Source of the DNA: Branchiostoma floridae
Taxonomy: Eukaryota > Chordata > Leptocardii > Amphioxiformes > Branchiostomatidae
DNA: 64,000 nt
NCBI RefSeq assembly: GCF_000003815.2
Contig: NC_049993.1
Location: 11,038,623 to 11,102,622, forward strand
Reading direction: 5' to 3'
The notes under the pieces were generated by a model that saw nothing but the letters and a program-made list of their open reading frames with translations, did no database searches and was not told the DNA's origin. Shown piece after piece: positions 52,190-64,000 of the stretch (positions are counted from its first letter, which is position 1; every line of letters begins with the position of its first letter). A program made the position numbers and the translations under genes.

Positions 52190-52800
52190 ATGAGCGAATA
52201 GGTAACAGTCAGGTAAATAGTCATGATTAGCCATAGTAGAAATCGGATAAGGTCTCCAACAGATGTTGGATGGAAGATAGTAATGTTTTTCGAGTGGCGG
52301 ACAGACTTCCCTGACCGTCCCTTACCCAATATAAGCAGATAAACAGTTACTTTAATGCCCAAGCTGTCTAGGACATTCAAGAGGACGTCCACATATATCC
52401 TTAAACTACTCATTACGTACAAGAAGTGATGCGTACATGAATGTAGGGGGCGCTTCGACGGACGACCACGGCGCGGCATGGGGCTACGCGCAGTGCCTAA
52501 AAATCAGTCCTTTTCATGTCCATATGTAAACTATATGGAAAGTATTAGAAGTAATTCTATAAATACGTGAAGATGTCTGGATTTATCTGAGAAAGAGTTC
52601 ACTAGCTTAAAGCCTACGTTTTGTTTATATTCCCATTTTACAATTCGGGACTACAAACCCTATGAGAGCCCAAACTGCAGTACCGCTCCCGGCCGCGTCC
52701 TGAAAAGTGGCTAAGACGACCGTCAAATTGCCAAATTTCGGTCTTTTCGGGAATGGGCAAATGGCGAAAGGCTCGTAAAGGGGTTTGAAATTTTATGTCT
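52190..52800. repeat. Left arm of a 3-kb inverted duplication
   Basis: It is homologous in inverted orientation to 54700-55265. The best-conserved block, 52651-52800, starts with ACCCTATGAGAGCCCAA at 52657 and includes CCGGCCGCGTCCTGAAAAGT. Farther out, the arms share CCTACATTCATGTA and an ATGAGTAGTTT start on the minus strand at 52415-52413. The minus frame continues as MSSLRIYVDV... and is hydrophobic. Confidence 0.85.
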
Positions 52801-54699
52801 TATGATAATATCTAACTTTGTTTTAAAAAATGCGACCGTGGAAAACCAAGAAGGACAATATTTGAGACATATGGCAAACCAAACAACTACATATGAGGTC
52901 ATAGATGATATGTTTCCTTCATATTTAATGATAGATGTGGTTTGGTGTCCCGCAAATTATTGACATCCCAATTTTAAAACCTTTTCCATGTAGTGCTTAT
53001 CATACCATGTATGAATTAGTTTCATAAGGTTTATGTTGAAAACAGGTGACTGAGTCTCATGAAAAATGAACACAGCTTCTCATTATCATAATTTATGGCT
53101 AAGAGTTTGGCGTTTTCCTCATAGATGCTAGCTTTTATAAACTGACGTTATGTTTATTTCATGTAGACACATTCATGTATGCAGTGAAATGTTGGTGTAA
53201 TTTTGTACATTTGATTGGTTGTTGCTATTTGAATGTCGAATTTCTGTTGTTCAATAAACTACAAGTACAACTCTTTGAATCAGTCTCTACCGGTAAGCCA
53301 CGGCTCGTCCATTACGTATTGTGTCTGCTCTTATAACAACCGACCATTATGTCTATGATATATTCGGATCAGTTTATAGCGACATTTTGGATCCCGTTTC
53401 CATAACGACAATATATAATCGACAGGAAAATACAAGCAACGAAGACATTTATGTACTACTTTTCCGTGATATGTAATATACTATCCTTTCAACCTCATAT
53501 TTCTGTCAATGGTTAGTAACCTTAAAGTCCAGCCGAACCTCATACAGAAAACTGACTACCCCGTAAGGTTCGTAAGTAAGAGAAAATGATGTTTCAAGCT
53601 TATAAGGAAAAAACCAACGCAATTACCTGTTCCATGTCATTGTAATAAAATAAGACTCGTAGAGTTTTTCTTGTGGTTTATTAAACAGTCTGAACAACAG
53701 AAAGTCAAAATTTTAATAGCAACAGCCACTTAAGTGCAAAAATTACACCGATACTTCATAACATTAGTAAATGTGTCTTATATATATATATAAAATATCT
53801 CAAAATTTGTTTGCTAAAATGTAGCATCTATAAGAAGGACACCAAATTGATCTGGGTGAATTATGATGATGATCTACAGTGTATTCACCTCAAACCAGTT
53901 TCTGTCACATAATATCATAGCATTATTGTTATCCGTCATTTTGCTTCAAATACAGTCCATTGCATTTAACACTAGCTTGTTATAGATATATATAAGTAAA
54001 AATAATGTAATAAGCGCTCTCCTATCACGTCAACCTTTTGCGCCACTTTTACTCTCTGCTCCTGTCTGATAAAAACCGTCCTGCATGGAGTATTCAATCG
54101 GCAAATAATTCATCCACCTGTGCGAATTCAGTAGCACAGAAGGCCACTCTGGCACCCTCTAGATACCGATCAAAGCTGATGCGAACACTCGCCAAAACAA
54201 TACCACGGAGTATATGAAAACACTTAATATACAGAAAATGGTATAATAAACTAGACCCGTAATGGTTGTTCCAAAGAAGTAGGTTGTATCATTTCAGAAG
54301 ACGATGTACTTAAACAAACTATCTTCTAAAACTCATGTGCCCAAAGCCCATCAAAATGACCCCTCCGGGTACTCGGGGTTATATTGTACAAGTCCACACA
54401 CCTTACAGCAGATTGAAATGAGGGTTTGATCTATTGATAAACTAAGAGAAACACAGTTGTATATTTGTTCAATGTCTTACCACAAAATGGAATTGAAATG
54501 TGACCGTAGTAGCCCTTCAGAACACGACAGTTTACATGTATACACGACCACTTTTACTCGTAGATTGTATGGGAAACGCGTCACTTGTGATCTATTACGC
54601 CATAATTTCGTTTGTAAAATATCTTAGGTATTGCTATTCACGATTTCAAATGGTCACATTATTGAAAATAAAGTAAGAGATGTTTAAAAATCTAAAACC

Positions 54700-55265
54700 C
54701 TTTAAGAGCCTTTCGCCATTTCCCCATTCCCGAAAACACGGAAATTTGGCAATTTGGCGGTCGTCTTAGCCACTTTTCAGGACGCGGCCGGTAGCGGTAC
54801 TGCAGATTGGGCTCTCATAGGGTATATAGTCCTGACCGTCATGATATGATAATATAAATGAAATTAGACCTAACGTCAGTGCAAACCTTTCAAAATAGTT
54901 ACAGAGATCATTATACACATCTCGAATGCCCCTTTAAGACAACAAGTAGCATAAAAAGGGTCGATTTTAGGCACCGCGTGAGGAGCCCAGGTACACCATG
55001 TCTGCCCGTCATAGCGCCGCCTACATTCATGTATACATCATACCTTGTGTGTTATGAGTAGTTTTCGGATATATTTGGAGGTTATTCGATTTCCCTTGAA
55101 AGCTTTGGCCTTTTATTTAATTGTTCGTTTGTTTACACGGGATGGGCGACTGTTCAAGAAGCCCCAGCGTCTCTCGGAAAACATTCCGATCCTCCACTCC
55201 AACATCTGCTTGGAGACCAATTTCCGACAACTTAGACCTTTTACTTGACTGTTCATCCGCTAATC
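54700..55265. repeat. Right arm of the inverted duplication
   Basis: This is the inverted partner of 52190-52800. A plus-strand frame from ATG 55054 (MSSFRIYLEV...LAFYLIVRLF) corresponds to the minus-strand frame of the left arm. Both starts lie about 240 bp outside the conserved ACCCTATGAG block. The two ORFs therefore point away from each other. Confidence 0.85.
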
Positions 55266-56628
55266 AGTCACGTTTGCATGCGTCGTGCTAACAAAATATT
55301 ATCAGACACATTTATCCTATGGAGAAATACATGTACAATGTATATGTATATGTATAACGTTATATATATATACCGGTATGTATCTTTTTCTTTACACATC
55401 ATACTAAAAAATGAGGTATTATTGATACAAAGTAAGCGCCTATTTGCCAAACATGAGTCTAGATAAATCGACAATTTACGATAATCCCCCAACAGACTGT
55501 AAAACGACTTTTCTTTCCAATATCATGTACAAGGCTAGACACATATTGGTGAACTTGAAGTATCGGGAACGTTTAAGCCCTTTCAATAACCCATCAGGAG
55601 TCGCCTTATCTTTTCATCAATCCAGTAATTCTCCGTGCATAAATGATAGACAAGTCTTTGGAATGTTTCTTTTACCTCGGTGACTTTCAGATAGTCTATA
55701 TCGTCTGACTCTAATATACTCTCCAAACAGAGGTTAGGCTCCGGCTGTTTTTTGAGTTTCTTTTTTTCGAGTTTTCTATGTTGTAACGTTTTCTTTATGT
55801 CTGGCGGTTTTCTTTATGTCTGGGCAAGGAGGTTAAAAATCACCTTTTTTTAACCACCTTGGTCTGGGTCATCCCCAAATTTGGGCATTCTGCGACTTGG
55901 GAAACGGGATTGGTTCTTAAGGAGGGTTTCCCATCAGTTATTTTCAGCTCGTGTTCTTGACCTTGGGGCTATTTCTGACTGCCAAACTACCAGATCAAGG
56001 GTTGTTTTAGTCTTGTACTTACCACTTCTGATACATCAGTTCAGTTAAGTTCATCCATCCGGTGACACTATGTTCTTCCATACAAATCTGTCGCGCACGA
56101 TAAGGCTTCTAATGCTAGCGTTGAGAGTTCAAGCTCTGATATTCGACCAAAGAACGGTCTTTCGACACCCAACAATTGAACTGTAGAACTCTTGCCCATA
56201 AATCTCCAAAAGCTGAACTAAACTGATACATACATTTCTCTAGTTTGTCAAGGAGCGTCTGCATGTCAGCATCAGAGCAAGAAGTATAACATACATGAAC
56301 AGAGTCACAGCTATCACCAGGTACTTAGGTTTTCCTTTGGCGGGTAATGACGGGAAAGTCTTACATCTAAGGCCGGACGGCAAAAAATCCTACTGTTTAC
56401 AGAATTCTGAGTACTAAGTACTAGTCCTTTGTTCTCTTGTAGTATGATACTCAAAACTCAGCTTAAGGAAATATCTTTGTGGTAGTATACTCACAGATTC
56501 CCATTCCATTCCAACTTAATACATTCGCCCCAAAGTTACTTTATTCTCCACTTATACTTCAACTTTTTGTAAACAAGTCAAACACAAAGAAGAGGCAGAG
56601 TCAAGTTGCTGAAGTTTGGAATGCAACA
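55266..56628. other. Intergenic stretch, no gene seen
   Basis: It contains palindrome P copy 2 at 55824-55863 (GGAGGTTAAAAATCACC followed by TTTTTTTAACCACCTT) and AT-rich single-copy-looking DNA. No exon could be supported. Confidence 0.5.
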
Positions 56629-56634
56629 TTTATT
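56629..56634 (-). terminator. Candidate polyadenylation signal of the right-hand gene
   Basis: AATAAA on the minus strand is followed by TTGCATTCCAAACTTCAGC and then a GU-rich stretch (TCTTTGTGTTTGACTTG). It would give a 3' UTR of about 4.7 kb for the gene ending at 61353. Confidence 0.45.
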
Positions 56635-59600
56635 GTGCATTAATGGCTATACGTTGTAAACTTGTCTGCTGTGTTGTGTCAAGTAACATAAGGTACTGTA
56701 TCTTCCCATACTGTGTTTCACCAAGCTTTGCAATCAGAAATACAGAGGCACATTGTTGTCCACGTTTTCTTCTTCCATTGGCTCCCTCCAGAATATAGAA
56801 ATGTGTCCTGCCACCCCTAACTAACATCATGGAATGTTCCAGGCATTACCAATCATCCCTCTACCTCTGGAACAGCTCATCCAACTCTGGGGGTGAGCAG
56901 CATTGGAGGGTTCACAGTCGAGACATGGACATTTCCTACTCATTAGTTAGTTGTCTTATTTTATGCTATCACCTACGGTAAAGAAAAAAAACTGCAAATA
57001 CATTGTAAAGTACAGTACGGTATAACATTGTCAATAGAATGCATTTTACTGTAGATACGAGCCGATCTATTGATTAAGTAACTGTTCTAGCAGATTCATC
57101 ATCCGAGGGTACCGGAGCAATTGAGTGAGGAGGGTTGTTTCCCAAGCAAGGGGTGAAAGGTGAAAGGTTGGGGGTCGTCTGGCTACCATGGAAACAGCAG
57201 TTAGGCAGTATACAGAGGCACTTCAAACAATTGCTCTAAAATTACTCAAAGCAGAGTTAGCCATCCCTAGTTTCCCATCCTTTAACACGACCCACACATT
57301 TTGCTTGCAGTATCAATTCTTATCATCAACATACCATCATTGTCTATATACAAGCCATAACAATTTCCAGATCATCACACATCTTTTAAAACTCTGTCCT
57401 TTGTGTTACTCCTTTCTTTATACAAAAATATTGCACTCTTTTCGATACATCTTCAGAAAATAAAATAAAATAAAATGCTGGTCCAAACCGTAACAGACCA
57501 GTTAACAAGTGAAGTTCCCATTCTTCGATTTTCTCCCCCCAACTTTCGGAAGCCCATTGTTTGTTTCTCCTTCAACATAATGGGTCTCTCAATGTCAACC
57601 CCAAAGGTGGAGGGGGTGGCTATATTGCAAAACCATTTAGTAACAGGCAATCGTGCATCACAGTAAATACCACAATAACCAATCCTGTGTTTATAACATA
57701 CACAACTATTTGCGGAACTGATGCACAATGGTTCCTGTTAAGGTTTTGCCGTCGTTTTAAGCTTTGTGCGGGTAAGACCCCCTCCTTCTAAGGGATTACA
57801 CTGAGAGGTGCAAGTGGCATAAATCTAGGCACAAGGCATTTGCATAAAGCACTGCATAGCTACTAGATGTCCTTTGGCTACGAAACAGCAGGTACAAAAG
57901 CATGGTACAAAATAACCATAGGCCCATGAACACAAATATAACAGTCAGCACACACAAGAACAACAACAGTTGGTACACAGGGGTGGCACTTTCAGGCCTA
58001 CAAAGCAAAAACACAATGGAAAATAAAGGGGAACGTAATAATAATTGATTAGTTCCTACAGTTAATTGGAATAATTTAGACTTTTCAGTGCAAACAACAC
58101 TTTCCAAGACATTTTACAGACACATTCACTGCCTCTAAAGCAGACCCATTTCAAAGATAGGGTCACAGTAGATGGCAGTTCGACCCACAAGTCCATTTCA
58201 TCGGAAATACTTCTTCCTCTCTTGCATAAAATTGTTCCAAGTAAGGGGCTCTAAAAAAATACAAAATTCTGCATTGAAAATAGGGCAGAATCATACTGAT
58301 CTCCTTTTCTCTCAATCACAATGTGCACTTGTCTATGATACATACCCCCTGTTCTAGAAACCATTTTATACAGGGATATATAAATATATATTAAGAATAT
58401 CTAAATAATTTTCACACTTTTAGCTTATTTACATCCTTTCTGTACAAACCACTCTAGTCAGAAACTTGTGCAACTCTTTCTAAATTAAAATTTACACAAA
58501 CAATCGAGGAGGCAGGTCAGAGCAGAACATTGTTTGGGTTGGTTGTGTGCAGAACGCAACGTTTTCAGATTTGGAATGGACGTAAAGTGGTCGGGCTTGA
58601 ACTACGATGAAGCGGACGTGGGTTTGAAAACGTGGAAGACATCAGCAGGAATTGTCAGAGGCATCATTAGCAAGGTTAGGCTACGGCAGTGTGTCACGCG
58701 AAGTCCACCATCCGGACATATCAACATGTTTCCAACTCAAACAATCCATGTCAAAATTCTTATAGTTTCTACAACACTGAAATAAATTTCCTATGTCAAA
58801 AAACTTCTGTTAAACATCTTGCCCTGTATGTGACAACAAGGCTGTCAAGATGATAGCAGAAGTCAAATAGTCTATCAGATGATGGCTTGGCGTGAGACAC
58901 TTGTAAGATATACGTACATATATTGAAATAGATAGATATATATATAGCAGCGTTAGCAGAATCTCTCAAATGTTTCAGTTGAACCCTCGGTGTCAAGAAC
59001 TTGATACAACAAGGTGCCATCTACTTCACAGATAGCACGCTCGCAACGTTAGCACCAAGGTCTTCATGGAACAACAACTATGTCAAACAAATACTAGCCA
59101 AGTTTCCATAGCAGGCCACAAATTACTCTTCTATAGATCCCTGTCCTAGGAAAGACTTAGGATTTATACAGGAACTACCTTTGGCAAAGTCAAACATTAG
59201 ACAAGGCCCCTTACTTTAATTTGTAATTTTTGGAACGACTGTTCAATGAAGACCTGGCGACAGCAAAAATAGGTTAGTAACATTTTCCTATAAATTGATC
59301 AGGATAGTAAAAAAAAAGGCTTATCTACTACATTTATAGAGGCTACATCTTCATAGAATTCAAAGCATAAAATTTCTAAAAGCTTCCGTGTGCATTTTTT
59401 TCTCGTCTCCAGAAGCAAATACATGGCCAACAGGCCCATGAGATATTCACACTACACAATATTGATAGTTCACACTTTAGAGTTATTGCTGCAATTTCGT
59501 TTGGCTTCTCTTCTCTTCATAAATACTCTTCCTTGTGCTGATTAACTCCCCTCAAGGGTACAAAGTGCAACACCCAACAACATCAACATACAAGTTTGTC

Positions 59601-61352
59601 TCCACTCAGCTCCGTCTTTTTGCTTAGTAGTCATCTCTTATAAGTCACAGAAAAATAGATTTGAGCCACGTTACATCTCAAATTCTTAACTAACTGGCAA
59701 TAATTGTCACAGTGGAGAAGAAGCTGACGTGGCTGTCTTAAAGTTCTGTAGGGTGCTACTTATAGGTTGCTGTGTCTTAAGGAAGCAGAAAACAGGCCCT
59801 CGAAGCAGTGTCTGCAGAATACCTGGTGATGTTAGAATCATTCGAACTGGCGAGTTTCCCTCGAAAACAAAGGACGTCAACCTCAAGAAGTATCTTAGCC
59901 ATGTGGTTATCATTTAGAACTGATTTTCAAGCTTCAATGCCAGTTTTTAATGCTTAAGTTTCTTGGTTTTAGATAGTTTAAGTTGATTGGTTTCTATATA
60001 GAGCTCAGCCCTTATCCTAATCAACTGGAATTTCACATTTTTTGTACAGAAGCTGGAACATTTTTGGGTGGTTGACAACCTTCACAATGACCAAATACGA
60101 CTCTAGGTGGCAGAAACTGCAACAAAACTGTTTCACCTTTACAACTGTTCCTGCTGCTATATCTCTACCTCAAAAATGAAAGTCAAGTAATCAAGCTTGG
60201 CTTATACCTCTGTCTTCAACACTAAATCTTTCTAGGTAAAACGTATCCAGTATTTCATTTTCCTATGTCAAGAACATTCTGTGGAAAAAACGAGAAATTC
60301 TTGAGTGCAATAAATCCTTTAGGCTACTCTTCAATGTTGCCATACAATTTGAACTGCTGAAACACCTTCCGACCAGAATATGTACATAGTGGCTGAGATT
60401 ATTTCACTGTGACTGATTCAGTCTTTCTCAGCCTCTTGCTTTTATACTCTAAACACTAAAGAGCTACTGTCAGTTCAATAACAAAGAAAGGAAAATGTTA
60501 GGGTTAATACTTGTCCATTTTAAAAATCAAATGTGGACGTGTCCTGTCTCTGCAACTCTGCCTGTATAATCTTATCTTATATAATTTATAATGTCATAGT
60601 AGTTAATCCAGCTTATCATCTGGACAGCCATAAATCCATCTGCTAAAAATTCTGTCCAACCCATGTCGGAAACTAAAGTCTTGTTATATTGATTAGCTAG
60701 ACTTATTTTGATATTGATTATCATGTATTAGTATTCCGCTGTGTTCGCTTGTGTTAAAGGCATCTACATGGTAGGAGCAGCTTAGTTATGACTTTGGGTT
60801 GGCACAACTCCATTCCCAAAGTCTTAAAAGTACTTCTTTCCCTACTTCTTTAAGTTCTACGTTCTATGTCCAAAGCAGAAGTAACCTAACCATATGTCTA
60901 TTAAGACCTTGCAGTTGTGCAGACTGCAAGATGAGCTTATTACAATCTCTCCTGCCTTATCTAAATGTATAAATCCTTAAAACAGCTACAAATGGTCTCC
61001 TCAGCACTTTGGAAAACATGCACAGTTGGTATTAAAATTGTCTTTCATAGGTTTCTGTATCAGGAAGGAACTTTTTTTTGTTTCTGTTGTTGTTGTTGCT
61101 GTTGTTAAAGAAAAGACCCAGCTCCTCTGCAGACACTGCTTGGTAGGGCTAACCAGCGTATCATATTGTTTACTCAGAAAACCTTTGTCATCCCCTATTT
61201 TGTACAAAGTTGTGCTGTCACAATCCTGCCACGACAGCCCCAAGGAACTACTTTCCTTTGGCAGCGGGACACAGAGGGTCATGCGGCAGCCTCCTTGGTG
61301 GGGCTGGTCTGTGTGCTGCTGTTGGCGGTTGTATCCATGGGCTCTGAGGGCA
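56635..61352 (-). other. Probable long 3' UTR of the Pro/Thr-rich protein gene
   Basis: This is 4.7 kb of AT-rich sequence without exons, MITEs or SINE signatures, in contrast to the repeat-rich DNA to its left. No minus-strand AATAAA was noticed closer than 56634, though ATTAAA occurs at about 59213. Extent is inferred. Confidence 0.4.
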
Positions 61353-61396
61353 TCATTGGGAAGAAGCGCTCTGCAACGAAGAAGAGTGGACGGGGA
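61353..61396 (-). CDS. Pro/Thr-rich protein, last coding exon
   Basis: The acceptor is TGTGTTCTTACAG. Entering with one base from the previous exon, it reads VPVHSSSLQSASSQ and TGA at 61355-61353. The two other frames of this region are open longer but do not match the incoming phase from the GTGAGT donor at 61839/61838. Confidence 0.6.
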
Positions 61397-63896
61397 CTGT
61401 AAGAACACAGACGTGGTGTAAGTACAGTCCACAACAACCGAGTCTCATAACAACTACAACAAAACTGGACTAAAATTACATAAATACACAAGGGGTATGT
61501 CAATTTGTGTAAATAAAGTTTGCACATCACTTCAACTTCTTGAAACATTACTTTACAGAGTACTATTTTTAAGGGAAAGTTATTCAGCACCAAGGAAAGG
61601 GCTTGGTGATAAGAAAAGGTTGTTTCATTAAACTGTAACAATACTTAAGGTAAATATTTTCTATTTTGAGACCTTGTAACTGGAGAGGGGAAAATATTCG
61701 TGATGTGCAATCGTCTATTTTGTGGCATCAGAATTTGGGGAAACCTTGCAATACAGATATTATATTGTCAAAAGTTACTCGATCAAAGTGATTCCATAAA
61801 TGATGAACTGTGCAATGAAGAAATGATGTGAAACTCACCTTCATTTAGCATGCCTTCCTCAGGGTTCATAGGTTGTACCATCCCTGTAACACACAGGGAA
61901 CATTGATTACCAAACTGGTCTTTCACCAAATAGTTAACAGTGTGACATATAGTAAGGACAAAGTTACCTTTTTAAGCTACTGTGATTCCTGACTTTTTCA
62001 ATGTACTTTTATGTTCACGGTTTTCACGATGACGGCTGTAACATGAACTTATCATTACTGATAACAAATAAATCAACGACTTTTTTTACATGCACCTGCC
62101 AATACCGTGAACATTTAGTTCTGAGAAAAGGTAAAATTTTCTCAGACCGTGAAAGTTTGGTGCCGAGAAGACAAAGTGAATTACAGTATGTTTCGTAATT
62201 TTTCAGTACAGTATTTTCCATGAACAACATAATCCAAGCATATGCATGTACAATTTTGTATATAACTAAGATGAAATCCTGTATATTTTGTTGTGGAAAT
62301 AACTTTTTCATTTTAACATATTCTTCAGCAGCAATTCTAAATGTTTGTTACCAGAAGAAAATGGTTCATACTTACTAAGTGTGAAACATTTGCCTTACCG
62401 GCCATCATGTTGTAGTCTGCATTCTCCTCCAGTGAGATCAACGGGGCCGTCCAGCGAGGGATGGGCGTGGATCTGGGCGTGGTCCGTGGCGTTGTCATGG
62501 GCGACGCCAGCACACTGGGGCTGAGGGCAGTCATACTGACGGGGCTGATGTTGGGGTATGTCAGCAACTGATGGAACAGCAGGATACTGATGAACAAGGG
62601 GGTAGGATGACAGAATAGAAGAGCCGGAGAGTAGGGGCAAGATTGCAATGAAAGCCGTGAATAAAGGCAGAATTAACGCAGCAATGTGTGGAAAGCATTT
62701 GGCTACTATCAAAGTTGAAACATCTGACCGTCAAGGTGTTTCTCATATAGAATGACTCAAATCTCAGTTTGAAACGGAATCAACAATATATGGATATCCC
62801 TCCGATTGCTAAAAACTGCATCATAGACAATTGACCACCTTAAAGCATGACAGCAGCTACAAGAAGCTGGGTAGAAAAAGATTTCAGACAAAGCACACAA
62901 CATCACAATGTCACACCTGTGCTAACATGACCTGACATGGTCACACCTAAGTGCAGAGGTGTTCTCACCTGGTGCTGTGCCTGTGGGTGGATGAAGCCCG
63001 TCTCCGGCCGGCCCAGTGCAGCGAAGGGACTGGTCATGATGGCACGGTTACCAGGCGGGGTGGTGGGGCAGGTGGACCCCGGTGCACTGGCTGCACCTGG
63101 AACAAGCAGGTATTGATTACAACACAGTACAGGTGCTGGGTATGACAAGCCATGAACATTGTTCACACTTCTGTCAATGAAGGTTAGACATCCACGTAAT
63201 AGATATGCAGCAGCAGCAAAAATCAACAGTTGATTCTACAAACTTATCCCAGGACAATTTCATGAAACTTATCATCTCAAATCTGACATATTGCAATTGT
63301 ATTACAATTCAAGGACTGAATAGCTGACAATCCCCCAAGATTTACCGTGCAGATTGCTATGATGAGTGTTGCATAAACATGGATGAATTTTCAAAAGGAA
63401 ATTTTCTTAGTAACACCAAAATTGCTATTGAAAGTCTTGATTAATTGTTCCCCAACTCAGAGATTTGTACTTTAAGAAAATTACTTTGGTGCCCCAAATC
63501 ACCATGTTTACTCGGGACCTCAAAACCTACAAACATGGGAAAATTCAAACATATTGACAAAAGAATTTAAGGTACGAATACACATACACATTTAATTACA
63601 TAAACAGTACCCACATCAGAGATATTCCCATAGGTAACAAATACAGATCATGACTTACTTGATGTGGTGGTGGAGGTGGTGGGAGAAGGCGTGGCACTTG
63701 TCGTGGATCTCGCACCTGACGTCACCAGGGCGACAGGTCGCGCCATGGGTGGGGGCGGGGGTGGAGGCAGCATGGTAGCAGGAATGAAGGGTCCGGGGCT
63801 GCACTTGGAGGGGTTGAACTTGTTCTCGTTCTTGCAGACCTGTGGGACGGAACGTTCCAGCTTTACCCAAGTCTCCCGAGTCCCATGTGCATACGA
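61353..63896 (-). CDS. Unrecognised Pro/Ser/Thr-rich protein, C-terminal exons (whole visible part)
   Basis: Five exons join with matching phases: 63659-63896, 62969-63096, 62399-62567, 61839-61883 and 61353-61396. The visible protein begins SYAHGTRETWVKLERSVPQV and CKNENKFNPSKC, runs into PATMLPPPPPPMARP, a Ser/Thr/Ala-rich stretch, FIHPQAQHQLLTYPNISPVS, then TTPRTTPRSTPIPRWTAPLI and SLEENADYNMM, and ends NEVPVHSSSLQSASSQ. The low-complexity, phospho-site-rich character (repeated TPR) suggests a nuclear or signalling regulator. I do not recognise the family. The 5' part lies beyond the right edge. The length of conserved-looking motifs argues for a real gene. Confidence 0.75.
61839..61883 (-). 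CDS. Pro/Thr-rich protein, 45-bp exon
   Basis: The acceptor is GTGTGTTACAG and the donor GTGAGT. The only open frame (two lead bases, then MVQPMNPEEGMLNE and one base) agrees with the phase left by the previous exon. Confidence 0.7.
62399..62567 (-). CDS. Pro/Thr-rich protein exon with TPR repeats
   Basis: It encodes LLTYPNISPVSMTALSPSVL, ASPMTTPRTTPRSTPIPRW and TAPLISLEENADYNMMA. The acceptor is GCTGTTCCATCAG and the donor GTAAGG. It enters in phase 0 and leaves one base over. Confidence 0.8.
62969..63096 (-). CDS. Pro/Thr-rich protein exon
   Basis: It encodes AASAPGSTCPTTPPGNRAIM, then TSPFAALGRPETGFIHPQAQ and HQ. The acceptor is CTGCTTGTTCCAG and the donor GTGAGA. The two lead bases complete the Ser codon begun by the upstream exon. 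Confidence 0.75.
63659..63896 (-). CDS. Pro/Thr-rich protein, first visible exon
   Basis: The acceptor is CCCCCCTTCTCCACAG and the donor GTAAGT. It encodes SYAHGTRETWVKLERSVPQV, CKNENKFNPSKCSPGPFIP, a polyproline stretch and TTSATPSPTTSTTTS. The Cys/Lys/Asn segment before the polyproline is the most structured-looking part and may be the end of a folded domain encoded upstream of the window. Confidence 0.7.
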
Positions 63897-64000
63897 CTGT
63901 GGAGAAGGGGGGGCAAGCAGTCATTCATTTAATAAGGGGCTCGTTTAGCACAGATTTGTCAGAAAATCAACAATGAATGCAAATCAGATTTTTAATAATG

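Noticed and set aside
52657-54823. Simple DNA transposon bounded by the ACCCTATGAG blocks
   Set aside because: Inverted similarity continues 450 bp outward past these blocks into matching ORFs, so an inverted duplication explains more. A transposon origin remains possible.
61001-61641. Two long minus frames (143 and 120 codons) over the last exon of the right-hand gene
   Set aside because: The upstream 45-bp exon leaves one base over, which forces the third frame (VPVHSSSLQSASSQ and stop). The longer frames need a phase that no seen donor supplies.
1-64000. CRISPR arrays, operons, bacterial gene clusters
   Set aside because: No regularly spaced repeats with unique spacers and no tightly packed ORFs. 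The gene structure is that of an intron-rich animal genome.

Overview
The window looks like nuclear DNA of an invertebrate deuterostome, most likely an amphioxus (Branchiostoma). Genes are split into short exons with GT-AG introns. The non-coding part carries many small inverted-repeat transposons, Penelope-like element (PLE) remnants and a tRNA-derived SINE. The species call is an inference from style and could not be checked by alignment. No prokaryotic features, CRISPR arrays, rRNA genes or functional tRNA genes were found.

Layout. (1) 1-6,070, minus strand: the first two coding exons of a basic helix-loop-helix (bHLH) transcription factor. The rest lies beyond the left edge. (2) 6,070-32,400: a gene desert of about 26 kb upstream of that gene. 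It alternates AT-rich, repeat-bearing DNA with GC/CpG-richer islands that look like candidate cis-regulatory elements. It also contains PLE pieces, a SINE, several MITE-like (small non-autonomous inverted-repeat) elements and tandem duplications. (3) 32,480-50,310, minus strand: a complete PLP-dependent serine/threonine dehydratase (threonine ammonia-lyase type) with a C-terminal ACT regulatory domain. Ten constant coding exons could be assembled with every splice phase matching. They are followed by four tandem, mutually exclusive last exons, each encoding the same second half of the ACT domain with different residues and tails. There are also two candidate first exons. (4) 51,480-56,600: mobile elements and a 3 kb inverted duplication with divergent short ORFs. 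(5) 56,630-63,900, minus strand: the last five exons of an unrecognised Pro/Ser/Thr-rich protein and a probable long 3' UTR.

The most interesting system is the dehydratase locus. Exon 11 ends in phase 0 at the middle of the ACT fold. Four downstream exons (39,026-39,139; 37,297-37,515; 35,467-35,580; 33,903-34,079) all begin in phase 0 after good acceptors. All encode the pattern [VTA]K-hydrophobic-[VI]VETR...HA..L...L..[KR]Y..V.WG and then a private stop codon. One catalytic body could therefore be fitted with four allosteric-domain variants. Exon 9 of the same gene has three upstream decoy copies of its own splice acceptor, in a 44-bp tandem repeat. Any use of a decoy brings in a stop codon. 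A similar 65-bp duplication sits at the acceptor of bHLH exon 2.
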